Origin: Occultella kanbiaonis
GTDB lineage: Bacteria > Actinomycetota > Actinomycetes > Actinomycetales > Beutenbergiaceae
Reading direction: 5' to 3'
Assembly (NCBI RefSeq): GCF_009708215.1
Contig: NZ_CP046175.1
Location: forward strand, 4,340,001-4,404,000
Length of the DNA stretch: 64,000 nucleotides
Both the position numbers and the translations under genes were made by a program. The notes under the pieces are model-generated. The model saw nothing but the letters and a program-made list of their open reading frames with translations, ran no database searches and had not been told where the DNA came from. Below, piece by piece: positions 34,631-43,333 of the stretch; positions within the stretch are counted from its first letter, which is position 1, and every line of letters begins with the position of its first letter.

Positions 34631-35530
34631 CTACAGGCCCTGCCGGGTGCCTCCCGGCAACTCCCCGCGCACCGAGGCCGAGAGCAACGCACGAAGCGCT
34701 AGCCGGTTCCGACTCCGGGAGGCGCGGAGCAGGCTGTGCAGCGCCGTGACCGCCGCGAACGCCGCACCCGCGGGGGCACGATGCCACTTCCGGAAGTAGC
34801 GCACCCGGTTCACCTCCAGCAATGCGTACAGTGCGTCCGAGGTCCCGGACCCGCCGCCTCGGTGACTCACGGTGGCGTCCGGGGTGAACCGCACCTGCGA
34901 CCCGGCGGCGCGTAGCCGGCGGCAGTAATCGGTCTCCTCGGAGTAGAGGAAGAACCGGTCCGCGTCCCAGGGTCCCACCTCGCGCGCCACGCTCGTCGGG
35001 ACGAGCAGGGCCGCACCGGTCGCCCAGTCAACCTTCATTCGACGCTCGTAGGCGGCAGGCTCCCGGATCATCTCGCTGAGCCACCCTGGTCGGTTCGGCC
35101 ACCGATCACCGAAGAGCGCGTCACCGAGCGAGCCGAGGACCGCGGGCTCCCTCCGGAGCGAGGGCGCAGTCTCGCCGGCGTCGTCGACGATCCGCGGGGC
35201 AACGGCGTGCCGCTCCTCCGCGGCCCTGGCCATCGTGACGATCGAGTCGGGCATCAGGCGCAGGTCGGGATTCAGGAATATCGTGAACCGCGACGGCGGC
35301 GCTGCCGCCAGCCCGACGTTGATTCCACCGGCATATCCGAGGTTGGCTTCGGACTCGACGACCTCCACCCCGGGCAGCGCGGCCACGGCACTCAGGTCGT
35401 CGGCAGGGTCGTTGTTCACGACGACGGCGCGCCAGGAGAGCTCGCCGACGGCGGGTGGCACCGTGGCAAGCAGGGCCGTGACGTCCTGTGCGCTTCGGTA
35501 GGAGACCACGAGCAGCACACAGTCGAGCAT
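34631..35530 (-). CDS. Glycosyltransferase family 2 (rhamnosyltransferase-like)
   Basis: 299 aa. GT-A fold: NNDPADDLS early, donor/metal motif FLNPDLRL (DxD-like), and acceptor-side EETDYCRRLRAAG typical of WbbL-type rhamnosyltransferases. No membrane segment. ATG 35530 has GGAGG 4 nt upstream. It stands alone between vapC and the ABC-F gene, away from the polysaccharide locus at 50-64 kb. A cell-wall or exopolysaccharide linkage is likely. Confidence 0.87.
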   Translation of the reverse strand: MLDCVLLVVSYRSAQDVTALLATVPPAVGELSWRAVVVNNDPADDLSAVAALPGVEVVESEANLGYAGGINVGLAAAPPSRFTIFLNPDLRLMPDSIVTMARAAEERHAVAPRIVDDAGETAPSLRREPAVLGSLGDALFGDRWPNRPGWLSEMIREPAAYERRMKVDWATGAALLVPTSVAREVGPWDADRFFLYSEETDYCRRLRAAGSQVRFTPDATVSHRGGGSGTSDALYALLEVNRVRYFRKWHRAPAGAAFAAVTALHSLLRASRSRNRLALRALLSASVRGELPGGTRQGL

Positions 35531-35678
35531 CGTGCCTCCATCGGGTCGGCGACTGCGCGAGTCGGTCGCTCGTCAGTATAGGAACGCAGCGAGCACAGAC
35601 GGCGGGAACGACGAGTCGGGTGGCCACCGGCGGATATCCGTTCGGCCGCAACCGTCACGTCCGCATACCCTGACCATC

Positions 35679-37349
35679 ATGTCTGCCACGCTCCAGGTGA
35701 TCGGGTTCGGCGCTGCCCACGGCGCCCGCGAACTGTTCACCGACCTCACGTTCACGATCGCACCAGGGGATGTCTGGGGTCTGGTCGGCGCGAACGGGGC
35801 CGGGAAGTCGACGCTGCTGGCCGCGCTCGCGGCGCGCTCGGAGGACCCCGCGAGCGGCGGCGGGGCGGAGCTGACCGGGCGTACCGTGCTCGCTCCCCCG
35901 CAGGCGACCGTCGGCTACCTCGCCCAGGAGCCCGAGCGGCTGCCGGGTGAGGACATCCTGGCGTTCCTGCGCCGGCGCACCGGTGTGGACCGGGCCGGGT
36001 CGGCGATGGACGCGGTGGCTCATGCCATGGCGGAGCGCCCCGACGACGGCGCAGCGGCCGAGGCGTACAGCCTCGCCCTGGAGCGGTGGCTCGGCCTGGG
36101 CGGGGCCGACCTGGACGAGCGGGTGCCGGGCATCGCGGCCGACATCGGGCTGACGGTCGCGCTCGACGCGCCGATGATCTCGCTCTCGGGCGGTGAGGCG
36201 GCCCGGGTGGGCCTCGCCGCGTTGCTGCTGCAGCGTTACGACGTGCTGCTGCTCGACGAGCCGACGAACGACCTGGACCTGGCCGGGCTCGAGCGCCTGG
36301 AGCAGTTCGTGCGTGGCTCGCGGGCACCGATGGTGATCGTCTCCCACGACCGCGAGTTCCTCGCCCGGACCGTGACCGGGATCGTCGAACTGGACCTGGC
36401 CCAGCGTCAGGTGAACGTCTTCGACGGCGGCTACGACGCCTACCTTGCCGAGCGGGAGGTGGCCCGGGCGCGAGCGCGTGAGGCGTACGAGGAGTACGCG
36501 GACACCCTCGGCACACTCCGCTCGCGCGCGCAGACCCAGAAGACCTGGGTGGACAAGGGGGTGCGGAACGCCCGGAAGAAGGCCAAGGACAACGACAAGC
36601 ACATCATCCACGCGGCGGTCTCCCGGTCGGAGAAGCAGGCCGCGAAGGTGAGCCAGACCGAGCGCGCGATCGAGCGACTGGACGTGGTCGAGGAACCGCG
36701 CAAGGAATGGCAGCTGCAGATGTCCATCGCCGCGGCATCGCGATCGGGGTCCGTGGTCGCCACCCTGGACGCCGCCGTGGTCCGCCGCGGCGGCTTCACC
36801 CTCGGGCCCGTGACCGCGCAGGTCGACGCGGGCGACCGGATCGTGATCACCGGGGCGAACGGTTCCGGCAAGACCACGCTGCTCGGCCTGTTGCTCGGGC
36901 GGATCGCGCCCGACTCCGGGCGCGCGGCCCTTGGGTCCGGGGTCGAGATCGGTGAGGTGGACCAGGCCCGGGCCCTGTTCGACGAGCCCGACTCGGTGCC
37001 GGTGCTGTTCGGGCGCCTGGTCCCGGACTGGGCCGAGGCGGACGTGCGCACCCTGCTGGCGAAGTTCGGACTCGGCGGGGAGCACGTGCGCCGCCCGGCA
37101 GCATCCCTGTCCCCCGGCGAGCGCACCCGAGCTGCCCTCGCCCTCCTGCAGGCCCGCGGCGTGAACCTCCTGGTCCTAGACGAACCGACGAACCACCTGG
37201 ACCTGCCCGCCATCGAGCAGCTCGAACAGGCCGTGGAGTCGTTCGCGGGAACGGTGCTGCTGGTCACCCACGACCGTCGGATGCTTGCCGAGGTGCGAGC
37301 CACCCGGCGCTGGCAGTTGGACGCCGGGCGGCTCACCGAACTCGACTGA
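35679..37349 (+). CDS. ABC-F family ATPase
   Basis: 556 aa, two ABC domains in one chain without membrane segments. Domain 1: Walker A GANGAGKST, signature LSGGEAARVG, Walker B LLLDEPTNDLD. Domain 2: GANGSGKTT, LSPGERTRAAL, LVLDEPTNHLD. A charged coiled linker (about 245-360) joins them. ABC-F proteins act on ribosomes, either as translation factors or as antibiotic-resistance proteins; the linker does not tell which. ATG 35679 lies 7 nt after TACCCT (35666-35671), implying a leaderless mRNA. Confidence 0.92.
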   Translation: MSATLQVIGFGAAHGARELFTDLTFTIAPGDVWGLVGANGAGKSTLLAALAARSEDPASGGGAELTGRTVLAPPQATVGYLAQEPERLPGEDILAFLRRRTGVDRAGSAMDAVAHAMAERPDDGAAAEAYSLALERWLGLGGADLDERVPGIAADIGLTVALDAPMISLSGGEAARVGLAALLLQRYDVLLLDEPTNDLDLAGLERLEQFVRGSRAPMVIVSHDREFLARTVTGIVELDLAQRQVNVFDGGYDAYLAEREVARARAREAYEEYADTLGTLRSRAQTQKTWVDKGVRNARKKAKDNDKHIIHAAVSRSEKQAAKVSQTERAIERLDVVEEPRKEWQLQMSIAAASRSGSVVATLDAAVVRRGGFTLGPVTAQVDAGDRIVITGANGSGKTTLLGLLLGRIAPDSGRAALGSGVEIGEVDQARALFDEPDSVPVLFGRLVPDWAEADVRTLLAKFGLGGEHVRRPAASLSPGERTRAALALLQARGVNLLVLDEPTNHLDLPAIEQLEQAVESFAGTVLLVTHDRRMLAEVRATRRWQLDAGRLTELD

Positions 37350-37367
37350 CCTGCCAAGATCGTGCCT

Positions 37368-38201
37368 GTGGCAGACGTCGACACGTTGGCGGCCGTCGCG
37401 CTGAACGAGCAGGGTCGGCGGATACTCGCCGAGGCGAGCGCGCACCTGGCGCGGGTGGGACCGGAGCAGTTCGGCGGGCAGTACCCGGACCTCGCCGACG
37501 ACTTCTCCGACGACGCGCCGTCCCCCATCATGCTGTTGCTGGGCGTGGGGCAGGCGCCGTACCCGGTGACGATCGGCTGGTGCGACTGGTCGGGTGAGGA
37601 CGATCCGGGGCAGGTCCGCTACTTCGTCGACACGGCGTGCCGCCACCTCGGGCTGACACCCCCGGTCTGGGACTCCGGCACCGAGGACCGCGTGATCAGC
37701 GAACTCGCGGCGGGCATCAAGGCAGGGGTGTATGTGCCCGCGCTCCTGAGCGACATCGACGCCCAGTTGCGGGCGGCCGGGCTGCGGCTGCTCATGATCG
37801 ACACCGACTCGGACACGTATCACTTCGTGCCCGTCACGGCCGCGGCGTTCGGCATCCTCGACGGCACCGAGGGCGACGGATACACCCTCGGAAGTGTCGC
37901 ATCGTTGGGCTCCGCGGCCATCGTGCCACCCACGCCGCCGAGGGCTGCGGGCCCGGTGGCCGAGCCCGAGCAGCCACCGGTCGAGGCCGCGCCGGCGGTT
38001 GCCTGGGCAGCGCCGCAGGCCCGACGGCCGGGCCTGTACGCACGTCACCTCGACGCCGAGTACGAGTTCGTACCCGCTCCTCACGGCCGCGGCACGCTGC
38101 GTGCGTACGGCCCACCACCCGGGCCGCAGTGGCGGCCGGACGGCTGGGCCTGGGTGCTGGAGGTCGCCACCGGGGACGTCGAGCTGTTCCTGATCCACTG
38201 A
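37368..38201 (+). CDS. Hypothetical protein
   Basis: 277 aa, not recognised. GTG 37368 fits a leaderless start (CAAGAT 37355-37360 ends 7 nt before); GTG 37362 is an alternative. The N-terminal 170 residues look globular, with acidic patches (DDFSDDAPSP, DTDSDTYHFVPV). A Pro/Ala linker (about 180-215) leads to a short C-terminal domain (RRPGLYARHLDAEYEFVPAP, WAWVLEVATGDVELFLIH). No signal peptide or membrane helix. It follows the ABC-F gene by 18 nt on the same strand. Confidence 0.65.
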   Translation: MADVDTLAAVALNEQGRRILAEASAHLARVGPEQFGGQYPDLADDFSDDAPSPIMLLLGVGQAPYPVTIGWCDWSGEDDPGQVRYFVDTACRHLGLTPPVWDSGTEDRVISELAAGIKAGVYVPALLSDIDAQLRAAGLRLLMIDTDSDTYHFVPVTAAAFGILDGTEGDGYTLGSVASLGSAAIVPPTPPRAAGPVAEPEQPPVEAAPAVAWAAPQARRPGLYARHLDAEYEFVPAPHGRGTLRAYGPPPGPQWRPDGWAWVLEVATGDVELFLIH

Positions 38202-38240
38202 CATCCTACGCAGCCCCGAACCTCCCCGCGCGGACGCCGC

Positions 38241-39539
38241 TCAGTCGGCGGACGGGACGGAAGCCGGTCGATGCCGCGGCAACCAGCGACTGGCGAGCAC
38301 CGCCGTCGCCAGGCTCGGCACCGTCAGCAGGGCGAGGACCGTGACGATCGACCACCAGGTCGACCCGAGGGCCACGAACGCGAAGACCGCCAGTGAGAAG
38401 ACCTCGGCCCCGAGGCCGCTCACCGAGGTCACGGTCGCCCGTGCCGCTCCGGAGATGCTCTCCTGAAGCCGTGCCTCACCGATGAGGAACGCGTTGTTGA
38501 CCGCCCCGTACCCGAGCGCGATCGCCACGAACCCCGCCGGCGAGCCGGCCAGCGCCCCAGCGCCGATGAGGACCGCTCCGGTGCCGTACAGCCACGCGAT
38601 CCGGCGCTGGCTCCACCCGGTGGTCCGGCCGGCGAGCGCGGTGCCGAGCGCCTGCCCGGCCACGATGACCGCGAGCAGCACGGGGATCCGTTCCGCGGTG
38701 AAGCCGTGTTCGGCGAGCACCAGCGGGAAGTACTCGTCGTAGGCGGTCAGACCCAGCATCGCGGCGGCGACCACCGCGACCCGGCGGACCCGCGGAACTC
38801 GGACGGCTTCGCCGATCCCGGACCTGAGCATCGCCAGATACTCGCCGAGCGCCCCGGTGTCCGACGGCGGTTGCTGCCTCTCGCGTGCGCGCTCGCCCGT
38901 GCGGTGGTCGTCGCGGGCCGCCGGCACGTGGTCGCCCGCGGGCGCCGGGGCCGCTGCCCGGGACGCGGGCAGCGTCGCTGCCACGGCGGTGTGCGCCAGT
39001 GCCATCGCAACGCTCACCGCCCCCACCAAGGCGTAACCGCCGAGGCTGACGAGTAGCCCCGCGACCGCCATCGCGGCGAGGGTTGCGAGCAGGGCCGCGG
39101 TCTGCGCCCGGCCCTTGATCGCGGCGTACCGATGGGCGGCGCCGGCGGAGTTCAGGTGGTCGTACAGCAACGCCTCGAAGGTGCCGGACATGAGAGCCGA
39201 CGACACACCCCAGCAAACGAAGCCGATCAGGTAGCCCGGGTACGCGGGCCAGGCCAGCCACATGCCGAACGCGACCGCGTAGAGCAGCCCGCTGAGCACC
39301 AGCAGGCGCCGACGATCGACGGTGTCCGCCCACGCACCCGAGGGCACCTCAGCCACGAACGACGTCAGCGACCACACCACGAACAGCGAGGAGATCTGCG
39401 CGGCCGACAGTCCGCCGTCGGACATCGCGAGGGCGTAGACGGCGTAGAACGGGATGGCCTCCCGGGTGGCCAGGAAGGCGACCGCCCGGAACGTCAGGGT
39501 CCGGACGGTGAGTTACGGCTGCGCGGCGGGGTATCGCAT
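38241..39539 (-). pseudogene. MFS transporter gene interrupted by an in-frame TAA at codon 9
   Basis: From ATG 39539 the frame reads MRYPAAQP, then TAA (39513-39515), then continues open for 423 codons: LTVRTLTFRAVAFLATREAI and on into a 12-helix MFS protein. The segment after the stop is the first transmembrane helix, so an ATG start at 39425 would lose it. There is no ATG, GTG or TTG between the stop and 39425. TACGGT (39546-39551, minus) ends 6 nt before ATG 39539, the leaderless signature used by neighbours, which supports the original start. The rest is intact, with a polar mid-loop (PAGDHVPAARDDHRTGER). A recent nonsense mutation, a sequencing error or stop-codon readthrough could explain it. 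Confidence 0.8.
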
Positions 39540-39584
39540 CGATTCACCGTACCCCGAGGCGCACTGACCGTGGAAGGGAAATTC

Positions 39585-39707
39585 TCAGGTGCGCGGGCAG
39601 GTGCACCGCTGGTCGTCGGGCACCCCGTTCAGCGCCTCGTCGACGTGGTCACCACACCCGGCCCAGGTGGTCTTGTGGCAGCTGGCACAGGGAACGGGAT
39701 AGCACAT
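39585..39707 (-). CDS. 40-residue cysteine-rich microprotein
   Basis: A small coding region with a clear AGGAG 9 nt before ATG 39707 and a TGA stop. The product starts MCYPVPCASCHKTTWAGCGD and ends RCTCPRT, with six Cys (2, 7, 10, 18, 35, 37) and His at 11 and 21. A CxxC plus a later CxC in 40 residues suggests a tiny zinc ribbon or metal-binding knuckle. The function is unknown. It sits between two MFS genes, 40 nt after the downstream end of the one at 39747, on the same strand. Confidence 0.8.
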   Translation of the reverse strand: MCYPVPCASCHKTTWAGCGDHVDEALNGVPDDQRCTCPRT

Positions 39708-39746
39708 CGGGTGAACTCCTGATCGGGGACGGGATCCGGAGCGATC

Positions 39747-41030
39747 CTACGCCGCGAGCCCGGGTAGCTCACCGGGCCCGGTCGGATCGGGTGCGGCGCC
39801 CGGGGTCTCGTCCGCGGTCTCCTCGGCCGCGTCGGGGGTCGGCGTCCGCCCGATCACGAGCACCGCGGCGCAACCGAGCAGGACCACGCCCGCGGTGACC
39901 ATCACGAGGCGATAGTCCACCACGGTGATGAGCGCGGCGCCGGCCGCGATCGAGGCCAGTTGCGGCAGCGACATCGCCAGGTTCGTCGCGGCCGCGGTGC
40001 GGCCCTGCAGCCGGGGCGGGGTGAGCCGTTGCCGGGTGGTGATGAGGGCGACGACCAGCCACGGCACGCTGATCCCGGAGATGGCGATCGCCACCACGGA
40101 CACCGGGAGCAGCGGGATCGGCAGCAGGTCCGCGGCGAGGCCGAAGGCCGCGACGCCGAGCCCGAGCAGGGCGACGCCCACGGTGCGGGCCGGTCCGAGC
40201 CGGCGCAACGCCGTCGCCGAGGTCAGGCCGCCAACGATCGCGGCCGCACCCTGGATGCTCATCAAGACCCCGAAGAACGCGGCCTCCATGCCGAGGCCCT
40301 TCTCTACCACCTCGAACAGGGCACTCTCGAACACGCCGAGCACCCCGAACGCGATGGCCGTGACGATCACGATCCGAGCGAGCAGCGGGATGCTCGCGAC
40401 GTGCCGGAACCCGCCCGCCGCCTCGGCCCAGAACCCGGACCGTTCCTCGGCCGACTCCGGTGCGGACTCGACGACGTGCACCGTGAGCAGAGCCAGCGCG
40501 GTCAGAACCAGGATCGCGGCCACGCCCAGCCCGAGCGCACCGCCGCCCCAGAGCACGTACAGACCAGCGCCGATAGCCGGGGTGATGATCCGCAGCCCCT
40601 GGTCGATCGTGGACAGCAGCGCGTTCGCGTTGTCCAGGTGCTCGTCCGGGAGCAGATCGCGCAGCAGCCCGGACTGGGCCGAACCGTTCAGGATCCCGAG
40701 CGCCCCGTAGGCGAACGCGACGGCGTAGATGATCCAGAGGTCCGATGCGCCGTCGACGAGCACGAGGGAGGCGGCGACCACGGCGGCGGCGAGATTGGCT
40801 GCGATCAGCAGCGACCGCCGTCGGGCCCGGTCGGCGAGCAGCCCGAGCAGGGGTGCGGTGAGAGCCGGGAGGCCAAGGGCCAGGAACACCAGCGCGGCCG
40901 CTCCGGAACTGCCGGAGAGGTCCTTCGCCCAGATCGCAAGGGTGAGGAAGAGGGCACTGTCGGCAAGGTTGCCGATGGTCCAGGCCCCGAGGAGCCGGCG
41001 GAACGTGGCGATGCGCAGGACGTCCTTCAT
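39747..41030 (-). CDS. MFS transporter (drug-efflux type)
   Basis: 427 aa, 12 predicted membrane helices with a central cytoplasmic loop (SAPESAEERSGFWAEAAGG) and an acidic, Pro-rich C-terminal tail. The first loop has LADRARRRSLL, the MFS motif A variant. ATG 41030 overlaps the stop of the upstream ArsR-type gene as ATGA, so both proteins are made from one message. The regulator-exporter pairing suggests inducible efflux of a toxic compound (inference). Confidence 0.9.
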   Translation of the reverse strand: MKDVLRIATFRRLLGAWTIGNLADSALFLTLAIWAKDLSGSSGAAALVFLALGLPALTAPLLGLLADRARRRSLLIAANLAAAVVAASLVLVDGASDLWIIYAVAFAYGALGILNGSAQSGLLRDLLPDEHLDNANALLSTIDQGLRIITPAIGAGLYVLWGGGALGLGVAAILVLTALALLTVHVVESAPESAEERSGFWAEAAGGFRHVASIPLLARIVIVTAIAFGVLGVFESALFEVVEKGLGMEAAFFGVLMSIQGAAAIVGGLTSATALRRLGPARTVGVALLGLGVAAFGLAADLLPIPLLPVSVVAIAISGISVPWLVVALITTRQRLTPPRLQGRTAAATNLAMSLPQLASIAAGAALITVVDYRLVMVTAGVVLLGCAAVLVIGRTPTPDAAEETADETPGAAPDPTGPGELPGLAA

Positions 41031-41611
41031 GACTGGGCTCCATCGGCGGTCTCGGACTGCTGCCCGGGCTCGGGCACCAGGTAGCTCGTGGCGAACACGC
41101 GGACCAGCTCGCCGCCCTCGGGGCGCGTCTCGGGGTTCTTCCAGCGGGGCACGTAGCGCATGACGATCTCGCCGATCTCGTCACCGATCGCCCGGGCCTC
41201 CTCGGGCGTCACGTAGAGGGTGGCGCCGGACTGGAAGAGGTTGCCCTGCCAGCGCTCGGGCGGCGGGACGTGCTGCGCCGCCTTGATCCGAGTGGTCTCC
41301 CACTCCAGGAACGTCGCCCCGAGGGCACGCACCGCGGCGGTGGACTCCTCATCGGGACCGTCGTCGTCCCAGCTCTGCTCGATGTCGACCACCCGCCACG
41401 GACGGTCCCGACCGGTGTGCCCGGGCACGCGTTCGATGTAGCCGAACTCGGCCAGGGTGCGCAGGTGGAAGGAACAGTTCGACGGCGTCGAGTCGGTGAG
41501 CGCGGCGAGTTCCGTCGCGGTCGCCTCGCCCTCGATGGCGAGCCGTTCGAGCAGCGCGAAGCGCAACGGGTGCGCCAGTGCGCGCATGGCGCGCGGGTCC
41601 TCGATCTTCAT
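41027..41611 (-). CDS. ArsR-type winged-helix regulator
   Basis: 194 aa. Residues 8-75 form the winged helix (RALAHPLRFALLERLA, TPSNCSFHLRTLAEFGYIER). The C-terminal half, with conserved Trp and Arg (ERWQGNLFQSGATLYVT), is a ligand domain typical of this family rather than a metal-binding ArsR. ATG 41611 lies 7 nt after TACAGT (41619-41624, minus), a leaderless start; upstream codons show no similarity. Two tandem 14-bp palindromic sites fall at its promoter, so autorepression together with the exporter gene is expected. Confidence 0.88.
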   Translation of the reverse strand: MKIEDPRAMRALAHPLRFALLERLAIEGEATATELAALTDSTPSNCSFHLRTLAEFGYIERVPGHTGRDRPWRVVDIEQSWDDDGPDEESTAAVRALGATFLEWETTRIKAAQHVPPPERWQGNLFQSGATLYVTPEEARAIGDEIGEIVMRYVPRWKNPETRPEGGELVRVFATSYLVPEPGQQSETADGAQS

Positions 41612-41618
41612 GTCGACG

Positions 41619-41647
41619 ACTGTAGTCTCGAAAGACTTCTTTCGCAA
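41619..41647 (-). promoter_or_regulatory. Promoter of the regulator/MFS operon
   Basis: -35 TTGCGA (41642-41647, minus), 17-bp spacer, -10 TACAGT (41619-41624), 7 nt before ATG 41611. Confidence 0.6.
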
Positions 41648-41657
41648 GAGTTCTTTC
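41629..41657. promoter_or_regulatory. Tandem operator sites for the ArsR-type regulator
   Basis: Two abutting 14-bp sites: GAAAGACTTCTTTC (41630-41643) and GCAAGAGTTCTTTC (41644-41657). The first lies in the perfect dyad CGAAAG-N4-CTTTCG (41629-41644), inside the -35/-10 spacer. Confidence 0.65.
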
Positions 41658-41763
41658 AGGTCCTCCTCTGTCGGCGGTAGACGGCCGACGCAGCCTGCCA
41701 GGGGCGGGCCCAGGTCGCCTCGAAACCGTGTACGCCTGCGCGAGGCGTAGTTACCCTGCTGCC

Positions 41764-42276
41764 ATGGGACTCCTCGACCGCACCTGGCCAAAGCTTGGGC
41801 GAGACCTGCTGTTCAACACAGTTGCGAGTTCGGTCTTGATTCCACTGGATCTACGTTGGTTGGTCTACCGGGCGTTCGGCGCGAACGTGGCACCGTCACG
41901 AATCCAGCCGAACGTGTGGGTGGGGAGCCGGAACCTGACCATTGGCAGGGGCACATTCGTCAACTACCGCGTGAAGTTCAATACCTTCGGCTCAATCACT
42001 ATCGGCACCCGGTGCAACATTGCGATGGACGTCTCCTTCGTGACGCAGTCACACGAGCTGGGACCGACTACACGGCGTGCGGGCCAGCTCATTGCCGATC
42101 CGATCGTTGTCGGGGATGGCGTCTGGATCGGGACTCGCGCCCTGATCCTTCCCGGCGTGAGAATCGGGAACGGCTGTGTGATCGCCGCGGGCGCCGTGGT
42201 TTCGTCCGATTGCGAGCCGGACGGCCTTTACGCCGGGGTTCCGGCACGAAGACTGAAGGACCTGCCTGTCGAGTGA
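41764..42276 (+). CDS. Left-handed beta-helix (hexapeptide) acyltransferase
   Basis: 170 aa. A 45-residue amphipathic N-terminus is followed by hexapeptide repeats and the family closing segment (VRIGNGCVIAAGAVVSSDC, GLYAGVPARRLKDL). The likely catalytic His is in FVTQSHELG. Such enzymes O- or N-acetylate sugars, often in surface polysaccharides. ATG 41764 lies 6 nt after TACCCT (41752-41757). The gene is visibly less GC-rich than its neighbours and stands alone, which may indicate transfer. Confidence 0.87.
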   Translation: MGLLDRTWPKLGRDLLFNTVASSVLIPLDLRWLVYRAFGANVAPSRIQPNVWVGSRNLTIGRGTFVNYRVKFNTFGSITIGTRCNIAMDVSFVTQSHELGPTTRRAGQLIADPIVVGDGVWIGTRALILPGVRIGNGCVIAAGAVVSSDCEPDGLYAGVPARRLKDLPVE

Positions 42277-42283
42277 CCATGCT

Positions 42284-42313
42284 CGAAGCGTTCGATTCGA
42301 TCGGAACACTTCG
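42284..42313. terminator. Imperfect 10-bp hairpin between convergent genes
   Basis: CGAAGCGTTC (42284-42293) pairs with 42304-42313 with one mismatch, 10-nt loop. Lies between the stops at 42276 (+) and 42340 (-). Confidence 0.5.
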
Positions 42314-42339
42314 TTCATGCGCGACCATCGCCTGCCTGC

Positions 42340-43239
42340 TCAGCGCGATCCAAGTGCCACGCGAAGAAGGTCACTCGCGAGTTGGCCGAGGCGGGCGCCC
42401 GACCGCCAGACCGCATGCAGCCGACGGCTCAGATCGACACCTTCTACCGGAACCGAGACCAGGCGCCCATCCCGCAGTTCCGCTGCCACCGCCAGTTCGC
42501 TGATCACGGCGGGATAGGCCCCGGAAGCGACCATCACCTTGACCGCGGCGTTGGAGTCGAGCTCGACGCCGGGTTCGAGTTCGCGACCGAGGGCCCACCC
42601 GAGTGCGTCCCGGGTGCCGGACCCCGCCTCGCGGGAGGCCAGCCGCAGCTGCGCCAGTTCCTCGGCGCCCACCGGCCGGCGCCGCCGCGTCAGCGGGTGG
42701 CCGGGGGCGACCACCAGCAGCAGCCGGTCGGCACCGACCCGGCGCCGGACCAGATCGGTCGGCACCGTCGGGCCCTCCACGAAGCCGAGGTCGATCTCCC
42801 TCCCCCGGAGCGCGGCGATCACATCTCGGGAGTTCGCGACCCGCAGTCGCACCCGTGCGTCGGGGTCCAGGGCGCGGAACCGCGCCAGCCAGATCGGCAC
42901 CAGGTACTCGGCGACGGTCTGGCTGGCCGCGATCGCCACGTCGCCCTCGTTCTCGGCGGCCAGCGCCCGCGCCCCGGTGACGAGCACGCCCGCGGCCTCG
43001 ACGACGGCGCGCGCCCAGCCGGTGACCATCCGGCCGTGCTCGGTCAGTTCGGCGCCGCGGCTGCGCCGGTCCAGGAGCTCCAGGCCGAGGCGGCGCTCGA
43101 GCTGCTTGATCCGGTTGCTCGCCGAGGGTTGCGAGATCTGCTCGGCGCGCGCCGCCGCGGAGATGCTGCCATGGTCGGCGACCAGCACGAGCAGGCGCAG
43201 GGCGTCGAGGCTGAGATCGGTGGGCAGTGTGGTGGGCAT
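42340..43239 (-). CDS. LysR family regulator
   Basis: 299 aa. The N-terminal winged helix (SLDALRLLVLVADHGSISAA, SQPSASNRIKQLERRLGLEL) leads into a two-lobed effector domain. ATG 43239 has AAGGAGG 7 nt upstream. It is divergent from a YeiH-family exporter, the common LysR/YeiH arrangement (YeiE in E. coli), so it likely activates that gene. A strong LysR-type box lies between them. Confidence 0.9.
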   Translation of the reverse strand: MPTTLPTDLSLDALRLLVLVADHGSISAAARAEQISQPSASNRIKQLERRLGLELLDRRSRGAELTEHGRMVTGWARAVVEAAGVLVTGARALAAENEGDVAIAASQTVAEYLVPIWLARFRALDPDARVRLRVANSRDVIAALRGREIDLGFVEGPTVPTDLVRRRVGADRLLLVVAPGHPLTRRRRPVGAEELAQLRLASREAGSGTRDALGWALGRELEPGVELDSNAAVKVMVASGAYPAVISELAVAAELRDGRLVSVPVEGVDLSRRLHAVWRSGARLGQLASDLLRVALGSR

Positions 43240-43259
43240 GTCCGGCCCTCCTTGTCTCC

Positions 43260-43278
43260 CCATAGCCTATGCCTATGG
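43260..43278. promoter_or_regulatory. LysR-type operator
   Basis: CCATAG-N7-CTATGG, perfect 6-bp arms in 19 bp, containing the LysR consensus T-N11-A (T43263, A43275). It lies just upstream of the LysR gene start and 55 bp before the exporter start. Confidence 0.72.
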
Positions 43279-43333
43279 ATATCTCCTGAACTGCTAGGTA
43301 CCGCCCGGCCGCCGGTGGCGTCACGCTGGATCG

